Assembly (NCBI RefSeq): GCF_900116225.1
Contig: NZ_FOZZ01000007.1
Coordinates: forward strand, 186,001 to 250,000
Reading direction: 5' to 3'
Length of the DNA stretch: 64,000 nucleotides
From: Sphingobacterium wenxiniae
Lineage (GTDB): Bacteria > Bacteroidota > Bacteroidia > Sphingobacteriales > Sphingobacteriaceae
The notes beneath the pieces are model-generated. The model saw only the letters and a list, made by a program, of their open reading frames with translations. It was not told where the DNA came from and ran no database searches. This document shows positions 18,304 to 27,470 of the stretch, piece after piece (the first letter of the stretch is position 1; each line of letters begins with the position of its first letter). A program made the position numbers and the translations under genes.

Positions 18304-18348
18304 ATTAAACTTTAAACGATTAAACCTTAAACAATTAAACACTAAATA
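18304..18348. repeat. Three-copy 15-nt array built on TTAAAC
   Basis: Units ATTAAACTTTAAACG, ATTAAACCTTAAACA and ATTAAACACTAAATA follow one another without a gap; each is two TTAAAC-like words spaced 7 and 8 nt. The last unit overlaps the stop codon of the subunit III gene (18342-18344). Confidence 0.75.
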
Positions 18349-19079
18349 AGGTAGAAGAAAGTAAATACGAAGACCCAAACTAAGTCTACAAAGTGCCAGT
18401 ATAAACCTACTTTTTCAATCATTAGATAAGTACCTCTGCGCTCAAACGTATTGTTCAAAGTCATGCAAAGCACAATAATGTTCAACAGGATACCAATCGA
18501 TACGTGGAATCCGTGGAAACCAGTAATGGTAAAGAATAAGTTAGAAAACTGTAATGCAGCGGTATAGGAAATATCCTTCGTAAAATATGGTGCCAACGCC
18601 TCTACTATGGCTTCTCCTTCTAAACCTGTAGCAGGGTTGCGTCCAAACCAAAATCCTTGATGATGTAAGTGTGTCCATTCAATAGCCTGACAGCCAACGA
18701 AAGCCAAACCACCTAAAATCGTCCACAACATCCATTTTACAACCTCATTTTTTTGATTTCTATGACCAGCATCTACCGCCAATACCATCGTTACAGAAGA
18801 CATAATGAGGATAAAGGTCATGATACCCACGAACACCAAAGGCTGTCCAGACTCTGCAATTCCTGGGATAGATTGGAAAATCTTGTCCGCATCGATCCAA
18901 GTCGGCTGAGCAAATTTCTGCGCTCCGTAGTAAATCAAGAATGCAGAAAATGTAAATGCATCCGATACCAAGAAAAACCACATCATGATTTTTCCATACT
19001 CTAAATTCCAAGGCGACTTACCACCACTCCAAGGGCCGTCTTTAACCTTATCCAATTGCGATACAGTTGTTGTACTCAT
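18342..19079 (-). CDS. ctaE: Cytochrome c oxidase subunit III
   Basis: 245 residues with several membrane helices. COX3 family features: WNLEYGKIMMWFFLVSDAFTF near the N-terminus, the ITGFHGFHVSIGILLNI segment (conserved histidines) and the C-terminal GLYWHFVDLVWVFVFTFFYL. Subunit III binds subunit I, stabilises the complex and helps proton uptake. It is 9 nt after another, shorter COX3-family gene; both appear intact. Tandem COX3-type genes occur in other Bacteroidota oxidase operons. Confidence 0.93.
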   Translation of the reverse strand: MSTTTVSQLDKVKDGPWSGGKSPWNLEYGKIMMWFFLVSDAFTFSAFLIYYGAQKFAQPTWIDADKIFQSIPGIAESGQPLVFVGIMTFILIMSSVTMVLAVDAGHRNQKNEVVKWMLWTILGGLAFVGCQAIEWTHLHHQGFWFGRNPATGLEGEAIVEALAPYFTKDISYTAALQFSNLFFTITGFHGFHVSIGILLNIIVLCMTLNNTFERRGTYLMIEKVGLYWHFVDLVWVFVFTFFYLI

Positions 19080-19088
19080 TTTTTACTA

Positions 19089-19673
19089 TTATTGATTCAA
19101 AAGTAAGAAAACATAAATATAAATCCATAGAACATCGAGAAAATGCCAAAAAATAGTGGCCAAATTCATTCGAAATTTATTGTCAGGGAAAGGGATAGGC
19201 TTCGCCGCCCCAATATAGCACCTGACCAATACAATAAGTCCTGCAATAATATGCGCTAAGTGCATACCCGTGAAGACAAATAAGAACGATTGTGAAGCAT
19301 TGTTATTTACAAAATAGATGCCCCGGTCCGTAAACACAGACCACGAATGCAACTGCAAAGCAAAGAAAGCAATACCCAATATAATCGTGAACAATAACAA
19401 CACCCGTTGCTTTTTCAATTGCTCCAACTTAGCCGCCTGATACGCCAAATGCAACGTCAAGCTACTCAATACAATAACAATTGTACTGTATATAAACGTA
19501 TTGGGCAATAATGTCTTGATACCTTTATCCACCCCACTTGCCGTATATACAATAAAACCACTCGACAGGGCTGCAAACATCATAAACATACCAATCATGC
19601 CTAACACTAAGTTAAACTTCTTGGCCTTGCGTGATTGTACAAGCTCCTCTGTCATATATTCCGTATCCACCAT
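19089..19673 (-). CDS. Short cytochrome c oxidase subunit III-family protein
   Basis: 194 residues with five membrane helices, the size of the five-helix COX3 variant (CyoC/CtaE-like). Motifs: KFNLVLGMIGMFMMFAALSS, FVFTGMHLAHIIAGLIVLV with the conserved GMHLAH, and the ending LATIFWHFLDVLWIYIYVFL. It ends in the typical WHFLDVLW motif of subunit III. It lies between ctaB (6 nt upstream) and the longer subunit III gene. The two may be alternative or joint partners of subunit I. Confidence 0.9.
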   Translation of the reverse strand: MVDTEYMTEELVQSRKAKKFNLVLGMIGMFMMFAALSSGFIVYTASGVDKGIKTLLPNTFIYSTIVIVLSSLTLHLAYQAAKLEQLKKQRVLLLFTIILGIAFFALQLHSWSVFTDRGIYFVNNNASQSFLFVFTGMHLAHIIAGLIVLVRCYIGAAKPIPFPDNKFRMNLATIFWHFLDVLWIYIYVFLLLNQ

Positions 19674-19679
19674 TTTATC

Positions 19680-20585
19680 TTAAAAAGGAATAAAATCAAA
19701 TAATAATATCAATTGCGTCAATGGTAAATACAGAAAGGAGGTGAACATGACCTTCTTAGCCGATGCATCTGACATCTCTTTCACATGTTTATAACCATAA
19801 TAAGCAAATAGCAATCCTCCTAATACCGAGACAATGGTAAAAAACCAGCCTCCGAATCCAAAGTATAAAGGCAAAAACCCTACAGGAATCATCAATACCG
19901 ATGAAATGAAAATAAACCATGCGGATACTTTATCCTTTTCCTTGGTCGGTAACAAACGAAAACCTGCGTTTTTATAATCTTCATCAGCCACCCAAGCTAT
20001 CGCCCAAAAATGAGGAAACTGCCAGAAAAACTGGATAATAAACAACACAAAAGGTGTTATAACTACAGCCGCTTCACTCACCTCAGCATAATCTACACCA
20101 AAACCAAGTGGCTTAAAAGCTGCAAAATAACCAATCAATGGCGGTAATGCCCCAGGAACAGCGCCAACCCATACTGCTATAGGTGATTTTTGCTTCAATG
20201 GTGTATACACAAACGCATACAAGATAATAGAGAATACAGATAGCAAGCCCGTCAAAAAGTTTAAGCGAACCAACAGAGAAGTTCCTAGTATCCCCATAAA
20301 AACACTCAATACCAGAGCTTGTCCCGTAGTCATACGGCCTGAAGGCAGTGGGCGATCAGCCGTACGCTTCATCAACTTATCCAAATCGCGTTCGATAATC
20401 TCATTAAAGCCATTAGCCGAACCTGTAACAAAGAAACCACCAATCGTCAAAATCAACCAATTGACCCAAATAATGTCTCCCTGTTGCTTAGCACCTATAA
20501 GAAAAGCTATTGAAGCTGAGAAAACAACCGTTAAGGTTAATCTAAGCTTGACTAGTTTGTTGAAATCGGATATAAACGCTCTCAT
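19680..20585 (-). CDS. ctaB: Protoheme IX farnesyltransferase (heme O synthase)
   Basis: 301 residues with about nine membrane helices. It attaches a farnesyl group to heme B to make heme O. The UbiA-family polyprenyl-diphosphate site is ANGFNEIIERDLDKLMKRT (about residues 57-75, an NxxxD...D motif), followed by DRPLPSGRM. The second loop motif is DEDYKNAGFRLLP (about 201-213). With ctaA just upstream this supplies heme A for the oxidase in the same cluster. Confidence 0.95.
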   Translation of the reverse strand: MRAFISDFNKLVKLRLTLTVVFSASIAFLIGAKQQGDIIWVNWLILTIGGFFVTGSANGFNEIIERDLDKLMKRTADRPLPSGRMTTGQALVLSVFMGILGTSLLVRLNFLTGLLSVFSIILYAFVYTPLKQKSPIAVWVGAVPGALPPLIGYFAAFKPLGFGVDYAEVSEAAVVITPFVLFIIQFFWQFPHFWAIAWVADEDYKNAGFRLLPTKEKDKVSAWFIFISSVLMIPVGFLPLYFGFGGWFFTIVSVLGGLLFAYYGYKHVKEMSDASAKKVMFTSFLYLPLTQLILLFDFIPF

Positions 20586-20656
20586 GAATAATCTCTATCT
20601 CCTGTTAATTTGAAAATTGATGTAATGAACGGCAAATTTCCACATCTTTTCGCAAA

Positions 20657-21700
20657 CTAACGTTTTAATTTTGTCATTAATAGCATCAGGTAATACTGCG
20701 CTCCAAACAACAAACTCGCTACCACCAAATGGGTCGTTTGCGCAAAGGCTGGTACATCAAAACGTGCCAAAATAATTCCCGACAACATCTGAACACCGAC
20801 CAGACCAAGTGCTATCCAAGCATATTTGCTTTGCAATGTCAATGAACTAAATCTATTCTTTATCAGGAAAAACAGCAAAACCGTTAATCCCAAAGTAATA
20901 TAAGCCAGAATACGGTGGATGAGGTAAGCTCCCCCTAACCGATCGACCCATTCCTGTCTTGCCACTCCTTCATCCCCTAGATGGTCAATCATCTCACGCA
21001 CCTCTGTACCATAAACAACCTGCACAGTCATCAGTAGTAAAGAAACTAAAGCTAAAGCTTTCAGGACTCTAAATTGATGGTTGATCAAGATTGCCTTATT
21101 ACGTAGTGTAGTTGCCAAATAGAAGGTATAAATACTGATAGCCACAATAATCAAAGCTAAAAGCATATGCACCGTTATAATCCAAGGCATCAGATTGGTA
21201 GAAACCACAATAGATCCTAACCAAGCCTGAATGACTACAACAAAAACATTAAGAACGCTCCATCCAAAAATAGATGGTTTTGACTTGATGTAAGTGAGTG
21301 AAAAGAATGCTGAAAAAAGAAGACAAAAGCCCGTTAATACACCGACCAATCGGTTAATATATTCTGTCCAGGTCTTCGCAGCATTAAACTCTTCATGTTG
21401 CAAGATAGATTCATCATGACGGATTTTATCGGCCATTTCAGAATAACCAAAGGCTTCCACCATCTTGGCAAAACGTTGATTCTTTTTCGCCCGTCCTTCT
21501 ATATAATGCTCCTCATATCCTTCAGGAAGCTGAGAAATATCTGTAGGGGGAATAATGCGATTAAAGCATTTTGGCCAATCTGGACACCCCATACCTGATC
21601 CTGTGCTCCTAACAATTCCGCCTGCGGTTATTACCAAAAACAAGACAATAATTGTTAGTCTATTTGACTTTATAAATCGTTTTTCTGCACGAGGATACAT
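20657..21700 (-). CDS. ctaA: Heme A synthase (COX15/CtaA family)
   Basis: 347 residues with eight membrane segments. It oxidises the C8 methyl of heme O to the formyl group of heme A. Motifs: TAGGIVRSTGSGMGCPDWPKC near the N-terminus (conserved in type 2 CtaA), TWTEYINRLVGVLTG with the conserved glutamate, and histidine-bearing helices WIITVHMLLALIIVA, YLIHRILAYITLG and TTHLVVASLLF. Lies between subunit I and ctaB. The 78-nt gap after subunit I holds a hairpin, so ctaA may be expressed at a lower level than the structural genes. Confidence 0.93.
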   Translation of the reverse strand: MYPRAEKRFIKSNRLTIIVLFLVITAGGIVRSTGSGMGCPDWPKCFNRIIPPTDISQLPEGYEEHYIEGRAKKNQRFAKMVEAFGYSEMADKIRHDESILQHEEFNAAKTWTEYINRLVGVLTGFCLLFSAFFSLTYIKSKPSIFGWSVLNVFVVVIQAWLGSIVVSTNLMPWIITVHMLLALIIVAISIYTFYLATTLRNKAILINHQFRVLKALALVSLLLMTVQVVYGTEVREMIDHLGDEGVARQEWVDRLGGAYLIHRILAYITLGLTVLLFFLIKNRFSSLTLQSKYAWIALGLVGVQMLSGIILARFDVPAFAQTTHLVVASLLFGAQYYLMLLMTKLKR

Positions 21701-21746
21701 CTATGCGCTCCCTTAACCCTTACTTACATCTAAAATATAAAGAGAG

Positions 21747-21767
21747 AGGTAGGTATAACACCTACCT
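21747..21767 (-). terminator. Hairpin between oxidase subunit I and ctaA
   Basis: AGGTAGGT and ACCTACCT form an 8-bp stem with a 5-nt loop, and on the minus strand it is followed by a T-rich stretch (CTCTCTTTATATTTT). It could partly terminate transcripts after the structural genes. Confidence 0.5.
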
Positions 21768-21778
21768 TTCCATTATTC

Positions 21779-23653
21779 TTACTCTACAATTTCTCTATTA
21801 TTTTGTTTATTCCACTCATTCTGAATGCGAATAGCTTCCTCATTGCCTTCGAAATCATGAGGTAAGTTAGAACTCATTGTTTCAGAGAAAGGCGTAGTCT
21901 GTGGAATAAAATCATCATCATGCCCTGGTTTACTGTAGTCATAAGGCCAACGGTAAACAGTAGGAATCTCTCCTGGCCAGTTCCCATGAATATGCTCCAC
22001 AGGAGTTGTCCACTCCAAGGTATTCGATTTCCAAGGGTTTTGTGTTGCTTTCTTCCCTTTCCATATCGAGCTGAAGAAGTTCCAAAGGAAAGCAACCTGC
22101 GCCAAGCCTGCAATGATAGCAGCCCAAGTAACCAATAGGTTAACAGATACCCATTTTTCCATGAAGGCAAACTCAGTGAAGGCATAATAACGACGAGGAA
22201 CTCCATCAATACCCATGAAGTGCATTGGGAAGAATACCAAGTAAGCACCAATAAATGTCAACCAGAAATGTAGATATCCCAATTTGGTATCCATCATACG
22301 TCCAAACATTTTCGGATACCAGTGGTATACACCTGCAAGCATTCCAAAAATAGAAGCCGATCCCATTACCAAGTGGAAGTGGGCAACAACAAAGTACGTA
22401 TCATGCAAGTTAATATCCAAAGCAGCGTTTCCTAAGTGCAAACCAGTCACACCACCAGACACGAAGAAAGACACCATACCAATTGCGAACATCATTGCCG
22501 GTGTAAAGCGGATGTTACCGCGCCATAACGTTGCAATATAGTTAAATGCTTTTACAGCCGATGGAACCGCGATAATCAACGTTGTAATCATGAATACCCC
22601 TCCTAAGAAAGGATTCATACCCGTTACGAACATGTGGTGACCCCAAACGATGAAAGAAAGTACTGTGATACCTACTAAAGAATAAACCATCGCATGATAA
22701 CCAAAAATTGGTTTACGTGAGTTCGTTGAAATAATTTCCGAAGTAAGACCCAAAGCAGGCATGACAACGATGTATACCTCTGGGTGACCTAAGAACCAGA
22801 ACAAGTGTTGGAACAAGATCGGCGATCCACCCTCATTAGGAAGAATCTCCCCTCCAACTACTAAATCCGATAAATAGAAAGACGTACCAACAGAACGGTC
22901 AAAGAATAATAAGACTACCGCTGAAACCAATACTGGGAAAGATAACAAACCTACAATTGCTGTTAAGAAAAATGCCCAAATTGTTAATGGCATTTTCCAA
23001 AGATCCATCCCTTTCGTACGCATGTTCAAAATTGTACTGATATAGTTAACACCACCCAATACCTGCGATACGATGAACAAAAACATACTTACTAACCACA
23101 TTGTCATACCCAAACCAGAACCTGGTATTGCTGTAGGAACAGCCGACAGTGGAGGATATATTGTCCAACCGGCAGAGGCAGGCCCACTTTCAACAAAGAA
23201 AGATGCTACCATAATAACACATGCGATAAAGAAGAACCAATAGGATAGCATGTTCATCAATGGCGATGCCATATCACGAGCCCCTAATTGATAAGGGATC
23301 AATAAGTTACTAAATGTACCTGATAGACCCGCTGTTAACACGAAGAATACCATCATCGTACCGTGGATGGTAACCAAAGAAAGGAAGAAATCTGGCTTGA
23401 TACGACCACCTTCGGCCCATTTTCCTAAGAAAACCTCCAAAATAGGGAACTCCTTATCCGGCCAAGCTAATTGGATACGGAATAAGATAGAAAGCACCAT
23501 AGCGAAGACTGCCATCACAATACCTGTGATCAAAAATTGCTTAGCAATCATCTTATGGTCTTGACTAAATACATATTTAGTTAAGAAAGTCTCATGATGA
23601 TGATCATGGGAATCATGATGTGCCGCGCCGTGCGATATAACTGTACTTGACAT
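21779..23653 (-). CDS. ctaD: Cytochrome c oxidase subunit I
   Basis: 624 residues, 12 or more membrane helices. It holds heme a, heme a3 and CuB and reduces oxygen to water while pumping protons. Ligands are in place: helix II LVTIHGTMMVFF, the CuB/crosslink motif GHPEVYIVVMPALG (H about 290), IVWGHHMFVTG, and HDTYFVVAHFHLVMG for the a3 and a hemes. GHPEVY with its glutamate and NLLIPYQLGARDMASP point to the A-type (mitochondrial-like) proton channels. The first 25 residues are His-rich. Lies 26 nt after subunit II. Confidence 0.97.
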   Translation of the reverse strand: MSSTVISHGAAHHDSHDHHHETFLTKYVFSQDHKMIAKQFLITGIVMAVFAMVLSILFRIQLAWPDKEFPILEVFLGKWAEGGRIKPDFFLSLVTIHGTMMVFFVLTAGLSGTFSNLLIPYQLGARDMASPLMNMLSYWFFFIACVIMVASFFVESGPASAGWTIYPPLSAVPTAIPGSGLGMTMWLVSMFLFIVSQVLGGVNYISTILNMRTKGMDLWKMPLTIWAFFLTAIVGLLSFPVLVSAVVLLFFDRSVGTSFYLSDLVVGGEILPNEGGSPILFQHLFWFLGHPEVYIVVMPALGLTSEIISTNSRKPIFGYHAMVYSLVGITVLSFIVWGHHMFVTGMNPFLGGVFMITTLIIAVPSAVKAFNYIATLWRGNIRFTPAMMFAIGMVSFFVSGGVTGLHLGNAALDINLHDTYFVVAHFHLVMGSASIFGMLAGVYHWYPKMFGRMMDTKLGYLHFWLTFIGAYLVFFPMHFMGIDGVPRRYYAFTEFAFMEKWVSVNLLVTWAAIIAGLAQVAFLWNFFSSIWKGKKATQNPWKSNTLEWTTPVEHIHGNWPGEIPTVYRWPYDYSKPGHDDDFIPQTTPFSETMSSNLPHDFEGNEEAIRIQNEWNKQNNREIVE

Positions 23654-23679
23654 ATGCGTTTAATATATACTTATCTCAA

Positions 23680-25008
23680 TTAATTTAATGAAGCTGTAGA
23701 AAGGTCTTGGCTTTCCTTGTTGTCAGAAAGCTGAAACTCCTTTTGAACAGCATCGTTAAAATATTTGTTTTGTTTGCTCAACCATTCTTTATATTCTGCC
23801 TCTGTAACAACTACAACTTTTTTCTGCATATTGTAATGGGCAGAACCACAAATCTTATTACACAACATCACGTAATCATACGTAGGATCATTTAGCTGAT
23901 CACGCATTTCCTCTGTAGTCAATGTCGGTGTAAATTGGAAATAGTTGGTCATTCCCGGTACAGCATTAATCTGCACTCGGAAATCCGGAATATAGAATGA
24001 GTGAATAATATCTTTTGAAATGATATGGAAACGCACTGATCTGTTAACAGGAATTACGATATCCGCTCCATCGACATCATCCCAAGCAGATTTGTCATTG
24101 AAGTCGATCCCGTAAGGATTAGTTCCTGTTGTCAATTTATAATTACGCTTACCAAATTCGCCATCAGCACCAGGATAACGCACTCTCCACATAAACTGCT
24201 CACCTAATACCTCGATTTGAAGTGCTGATTTCTGCAATTCTTCTGGAATATTGGTAATCTTACGCCATGTGAAGAAACCAAACAAAACTAAGATTGTCAA
24301 TACCACAGCCGGAACGATAGTCCAAAGACGTTCGATAGCATCATTGTGCGGATAGTAATAAGCCTTTCTGTTAAGGCGCATTCTGTAGATGTATGAAAAG
24401 CTAAGCAACAAAATATGTACAACAACCAATACAAAAGTGATAATCACTGTTGTAACGATAAACATCGTATCAATATCCTTACCATGCTCTGTTGCTGCAG
24501 GCTTCCAAGCCCAAGCTCCCCAAACACTATAGCCATAGTAAATGAAAGCTAAAAACAAGACTAAGAAGACAATAAACAAAGTAGCCTGTATATTATTATT
24601 GGCCAACGGGTTGTATTGTCCGTTCATCTTACGGGTCAATTCATAAATAGAAATAACCTTTAAAACCACTGCAACAATCGTACATACCACTAAGAACAAT
24701 AACACGTAGTATGTGAAGTTCTTATAAACTTGCGGATCGATCGTTGTTTCTTCTTCAGCTGCAGCTGAAACCGAAGAAGTTGATGAACTTGTAGATACCG
24801 TTGCTGTTTCAGCAGCAGCATCTTCCGTAGCAGTCGTATCAGCCACAGCGGCTTCAACACCGGCTGGCTCAGTAGATGGGGCTTCCGCTGTGGTCTCCGC
24901 CACCACTGAATCCTGTTGCGTTGCGATACTTGGCGTAGCGAATAATAACCCTACTATAAGTAAGCATCCAAACAAGGATTTGAATCTGTTATTAATTTTG
25001 AATCTCAT
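23680..25008 (-). CDS. ctaC: Cytochrome c oxidase subunit II with long N-terminal extension
   Basis: 442 residues, longer than typical subunit II. After a signal peptide there is a stretch of about 70 residues rich in Ala, Thr, Ser and Glu (residues about 30-100), then four hydrophobic helices rather than the usual two (YVLLFLVVCTIVAVVLKVI, ATLFIVFLVLFLAFIYYG, FIVTTVIITFVLVVVHILLL, VVLTILVLFGFF), then the cupredoxin domain. CuA ligands are complete: IIHSFYIPDF with its histidine, and CNKICGSAHYNM (C383, C387, H391, M394). There is no fused cytochrome c domain. It is the first oxidase gene after the act genes. Confidence 0.95.
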   Translation of the reverse strand: MRFKINNRFKSLFGCLLIVGLLFATPSIATQQDSVVAETTAEAPSTEPAGVEAAVADTTATEDAAAETATVSTSSSTSSVSAAAEEETTIDPQVYKNFTYYVLLFLVVCTIVAVVLKVISIYELTRKMNGQYNPLANNNIQATLFIVFLVLFLAFIYYGYSVWGAWAWKPAATEHGKDIDTMFIVTTVIITFVLVVVHILLLSFSYIYRMRLNRKAYYYPHNDAIERLWTIVPAVVLTILVLFGFFTWRKITNIPEELQKSALQIEVLGEQFMWRVRYPGADGEFGKRNYKLTTGTNPYGIDFNDKSAWDDVDGADIVIPVNRSVRFHIISKDIIHSFYIPDFRVQINAVPGMTNYFQFTPTLTTEEMRDQLNDPTYDYVMLCNKICGSAHYNMQKKVVVVTEAEYKEWLSKQNKYFNDAVQKEFQLSDNKESQDLSTASLN

Positions 25009-25050
25009 TTCTTATTATAACGTTTAAACGTATTCTCGTTTGATATAGAA

Positions 25051-26286
25051 TTAAATTTGATGATGTAAGCTTTCGTCCATAAATGGATGGTGCTTCGGTG
25101 CTAACGCATGTTTGCTCAACTTGTTCAATACCAAGAAAGAGAACAAACCCACAAAACCGATAGCCGTACCAATCTCAATGAATCCAAATCCACGGTGAGT
25201 CTCCACTGTTCCCGGCATAATCATGATATAATAATCTAACCAATGACCACACAATAACAAGATGGCAACGAACAACATCATTCCTTGTTTACGCTTAGCA
25301 TCACGATCTACCAATAGCAACAATGGCGCTAAGAAATTGATTAAAATATTTAACCAGAACCAAGGCTTGTACTCAGGCTCCCATCTCTTGTAGAAATATA
25401 CAGTTTCCTCTGGAATATTCGAATACCAGATCAACATAAATTGTGCAAACCAAACATACGTCCAGAAGATAGAGAAACCGAACAACAATTTACCCAAATC
25501 GTGCAAATGATTTTCGTTTACCCATTTCATATAACCAGCTTTCTTAACTAGAATTAAGATGATGATAATAGCAGCAATACCGCTAACCCACATCGCTGCA
25601 AAGTTATACCAACCGAACATTGTCGAGAACCAGTGCGCTTCCAATGACATCACAGTATCAAAAGACCAGATTGGCGTAGTGAAACCAAAAATTACCAAGA
25701 AAATCGCCGATAATTTAAAGCTCTTTTTATAAGAGTTTAATCCACCTTCCAAATCCTCTTTGTAAGAAAGTTTAGCCAAAATAAAAGCAAAGATACTATA
25801 AGATCCCATGAACAGAATCTGGCGGATCAAGAATCCCGGTACATTCAAAAACGCAGATTTACCTGCAACCAAAGCATCATAATGAGGACTGTCCGGGTCG
25901 GTCAATCCATCTGCATGCCAGTGGTGATAAAGATTATGTGTGTATAAACCTACGCCGACAATAACCAATAACAAAAGAGAAGCTATCGGTAGTACGCTCG
26001 CCATGGCTTGCGGAATACGAATCAAACCAGCAGACCAACCTGACTGTGTAACAAATTGCAATGCTAAGAAGAAAGCACCTGCAGCACATACACATGTGAA
26101 ATAATAACCCATCAATAATAGGTTAGCGTATGTACGTTCAACCATGATATGGTCACTTGACATTAGGCCTATAACAATAGCTATAACACCTACAGCAATC
26201 CCAACTATACTGAGTATCTTAGCGATACCAGCAAATTGAAATCTTTCGCTGAAATTATAATCGTGATGATGATTGTGAGTTCCCAT
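25051..26286 (-). CDS. actF: Alternative complex III quinol-binding subunit ActF
   Basis: 411 residues with about ten membrane helices. It begins with a His-rich tail (MGTHNHHHDYNF). ActF is related to ActC and the NrfD/PsrC family and sits in the membrane module. Visible features: YHHWHADGLTDPDSPHYDAL, SFDTVMSLEAHWFSTMFGWY (a segment conserved in ActF) and FWTYVWFAQFMLIWYSNIPE. Follows actE by 19 nt and precedes oxidase subunit II by 42 nt. Confidence 0.9.
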   Translation of the reverse strand: MGTHNHHHDYNFSERFQFAGIAKILSIVGIAVGVIAIVIGLMSSDHIMVERTYANLLLMGYYFTCVCAAGAFFLALQFVTQSGWSAGLIRIPQAMASVLPIASLLLLVIVGVGLYTHNLYHHWHADGLTDPDSPHYDALVAGKSAFLNVPGFLIRQILFMGSYSIFAFILAKLSYKEDLEGGLNSYKKSFKLSAIFLVIFGFTTPIWSFDTVMSLEAHWFSTMFGWYNFAAMWVSGIAAIIIILILVKKAGYMKWVNENHLHDLGKLLFGFSIFWTYVWFAQFMLIWYSNIPEETVYFYKRWEPEYKPWFWLNILINFLAPLLLLVDRDAKRKQGMMLFVAILLLCGHWLDYYIMIMPGTVETHRGFGFIEIGTAIGFVGLFSFLVLNKLSKHALAPKHHPFMDESLHHQI

Positions 26287-26305
26287 TTACTATATTGATG
26301 TTAGA

Positions 26306-26935
26306 TTATTTTTTTTGTAATTCTTGAACATACATAACAACTTGCCAACGTTCTTCCGGAGATAATTGCGAAGCATGCGATCCCATAGCGTTATATCCGT
26401 AGAAAATCGTATGATAAATCTTACCTGCTCCAAGCTCACTCATCTGACCACCTCTTGACGAAGGGTTACCATCCGATTTCTGATAAGATGGCGGCGGAGG
26501 GAAATTCTCTAAAGCACGTTTTCCACGAGAATCCTCAACAGAACGGTCTTTCGTTATAGGCCCGTCTCCTTTTCCATCTTTACCGTGGCATACTGCACAG
26601 TATGTTTGGAACAAAGCTTCACCTTTTGCCAAGTTCTCCTTGGTAGCTTCCAAAGGATTTGTCAATTCTCTTCCCGCACGCTCATAATCCTCTACCGTAT
26701 TGGCAAATTCAAAACGTTCAAATCCTATCGGTGTCGTACCAGCTGGAGGAAGCTGAGCCGTCATGTTATTTTTAAAATTATTGTTGGGTTGATCCGGATT
26801 GTAAGCAAGCGGATCGTACATATTCCTGGAGAATTCCCAGCCTGTACTACGGGTTTTTCCATCTCCACAGCTGGAAACTACTGCCGCTAACGCGAAAGCA
26901 GCACATACAGATCCAAGAAAATTCTTCTTATTCAT
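26306..26935 (-). CDS. actE: Alternative complex III monoheme cytochrome c subunit ActE
   Basis: About 209 residues from ATG 26935, which gives the cleanest lipoprotein signal (MNKKNFLGSVCAAFALAA then VVSSC); two ATGs upstream (26956, 26944) are possible. One c-type heme motif, YCAVCHGKDGKGDG, at about residues 112-125, and a distal methionine in NAMGSHASQLS. ActE is a periplasmic lipid-anchored cytochrome that takes electrons from ActA/B. The start overlaps the end of actD by 8 nt (translational coupling). Confidence 0.9.
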   Translation of the reverse strand: MNKKNFLGSVCAAFALAAVVSSCGDGKTRSTGWEFSRNMYDPLAYNPDQPNNNFKNNMTAQLPPAGTTPIGFERFEFANTVEDYERAGRELTNPLEATKENLAKGEALFQTYCAVCHGKDGKGDGPITKDRSVEDSRGKRALENFPPPPSYQKSDGNPSSRGGQMSELGAGKIYHTIFYGYNAMGSHASQLSPEERWQVVMYVQELQKK

Positions 26936-27464
26936 AGCTAACATATTTTCTTTCATTGTATTTAACTTCTACCGCGCCAGCTTCCTTCAATAGAGAGTCG
27001 ATCAAAGCGTGGTCCGTATTCTCTTGAGCATCGATAGCGATAACAAAACGGTCGTCTGAAGCTCTTAAATCCATTACGCGAGGTGCACGTCCAGGAAACA
27101 AGTGGTTACGTAAAAAGAAAGTAGCCACCATACCCAATGCACAAAGCAAGATTGTAACCTCAAATGTAACCGGTACAAAATTTGGCAATGGCAAAGATGG
27201 TTTACCACCAATGTTCATTGGCCAATCATGTGCCATGGTATAATACAACAAGCTAAATCCTAAAACTGTACCTAAAGCGCCAAAACAAAAAGCTGCAATT
27301 GGTAAACGTGATGGCTTAACACCTAATTTCGCCTCAATTCCGTGAATAGGCATAGGTGTGAAACAATCATATATGCTGATATTGTTTGCTTGCAATTTGT
27401 CGATCCCATGCATCATATCATCTGGATCGGCAAAGCTACCTAATATATATTTTGTGTTGCTCAT
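26928..27464 (-). CDS. actD: Alternative complex III membrane subunit ActD (DUF3341)
   Basis: 178 residues. DUF3341 family: an N-terminal soluble part with LGSFADPDDMMHGIDKLQAN and YDCFTPMPIHGIEAKLGVKPSRLP, two membrane helices (AAFCFGALGTVLGFSLLYY and VTFEVTILLCALGMVATFFL), and a C-terminal ferredoxin-like part (FVIAIDAQENTDHALIDSLL). It is a structural subunit of ACIII. The gene lies 6 nt after actC and overlaps actE by 8 nt. Confidence 0.93.
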   Translation of the reverse strand: MSNTKYILGSFADPDDMMHGIDKLQANNISIYDCFTPMPIHGIEAKLGVKPSRLPIAAFCFGALGTVLGFSLLYYTMAHDWPMNIGGKPSLPLPNFVPVTFEVTILLCALGMVATFFLRNHLFPGRAPRVMDLRASDDRFVIAIDAQENTDHALIDSLLKEAGAVEVKYNERKYVSYE

Positions 27465-27470
27465 TGCTTA

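Noticed and set aside
25020-25031. Perfect 12-bp palindrome ACGTTTAAACGT between actF and oxidase subunit II
   Set aside because: It is short and isolated in an AT-rich gap, with no second copy at a related promoter, so I did not call it an operator.
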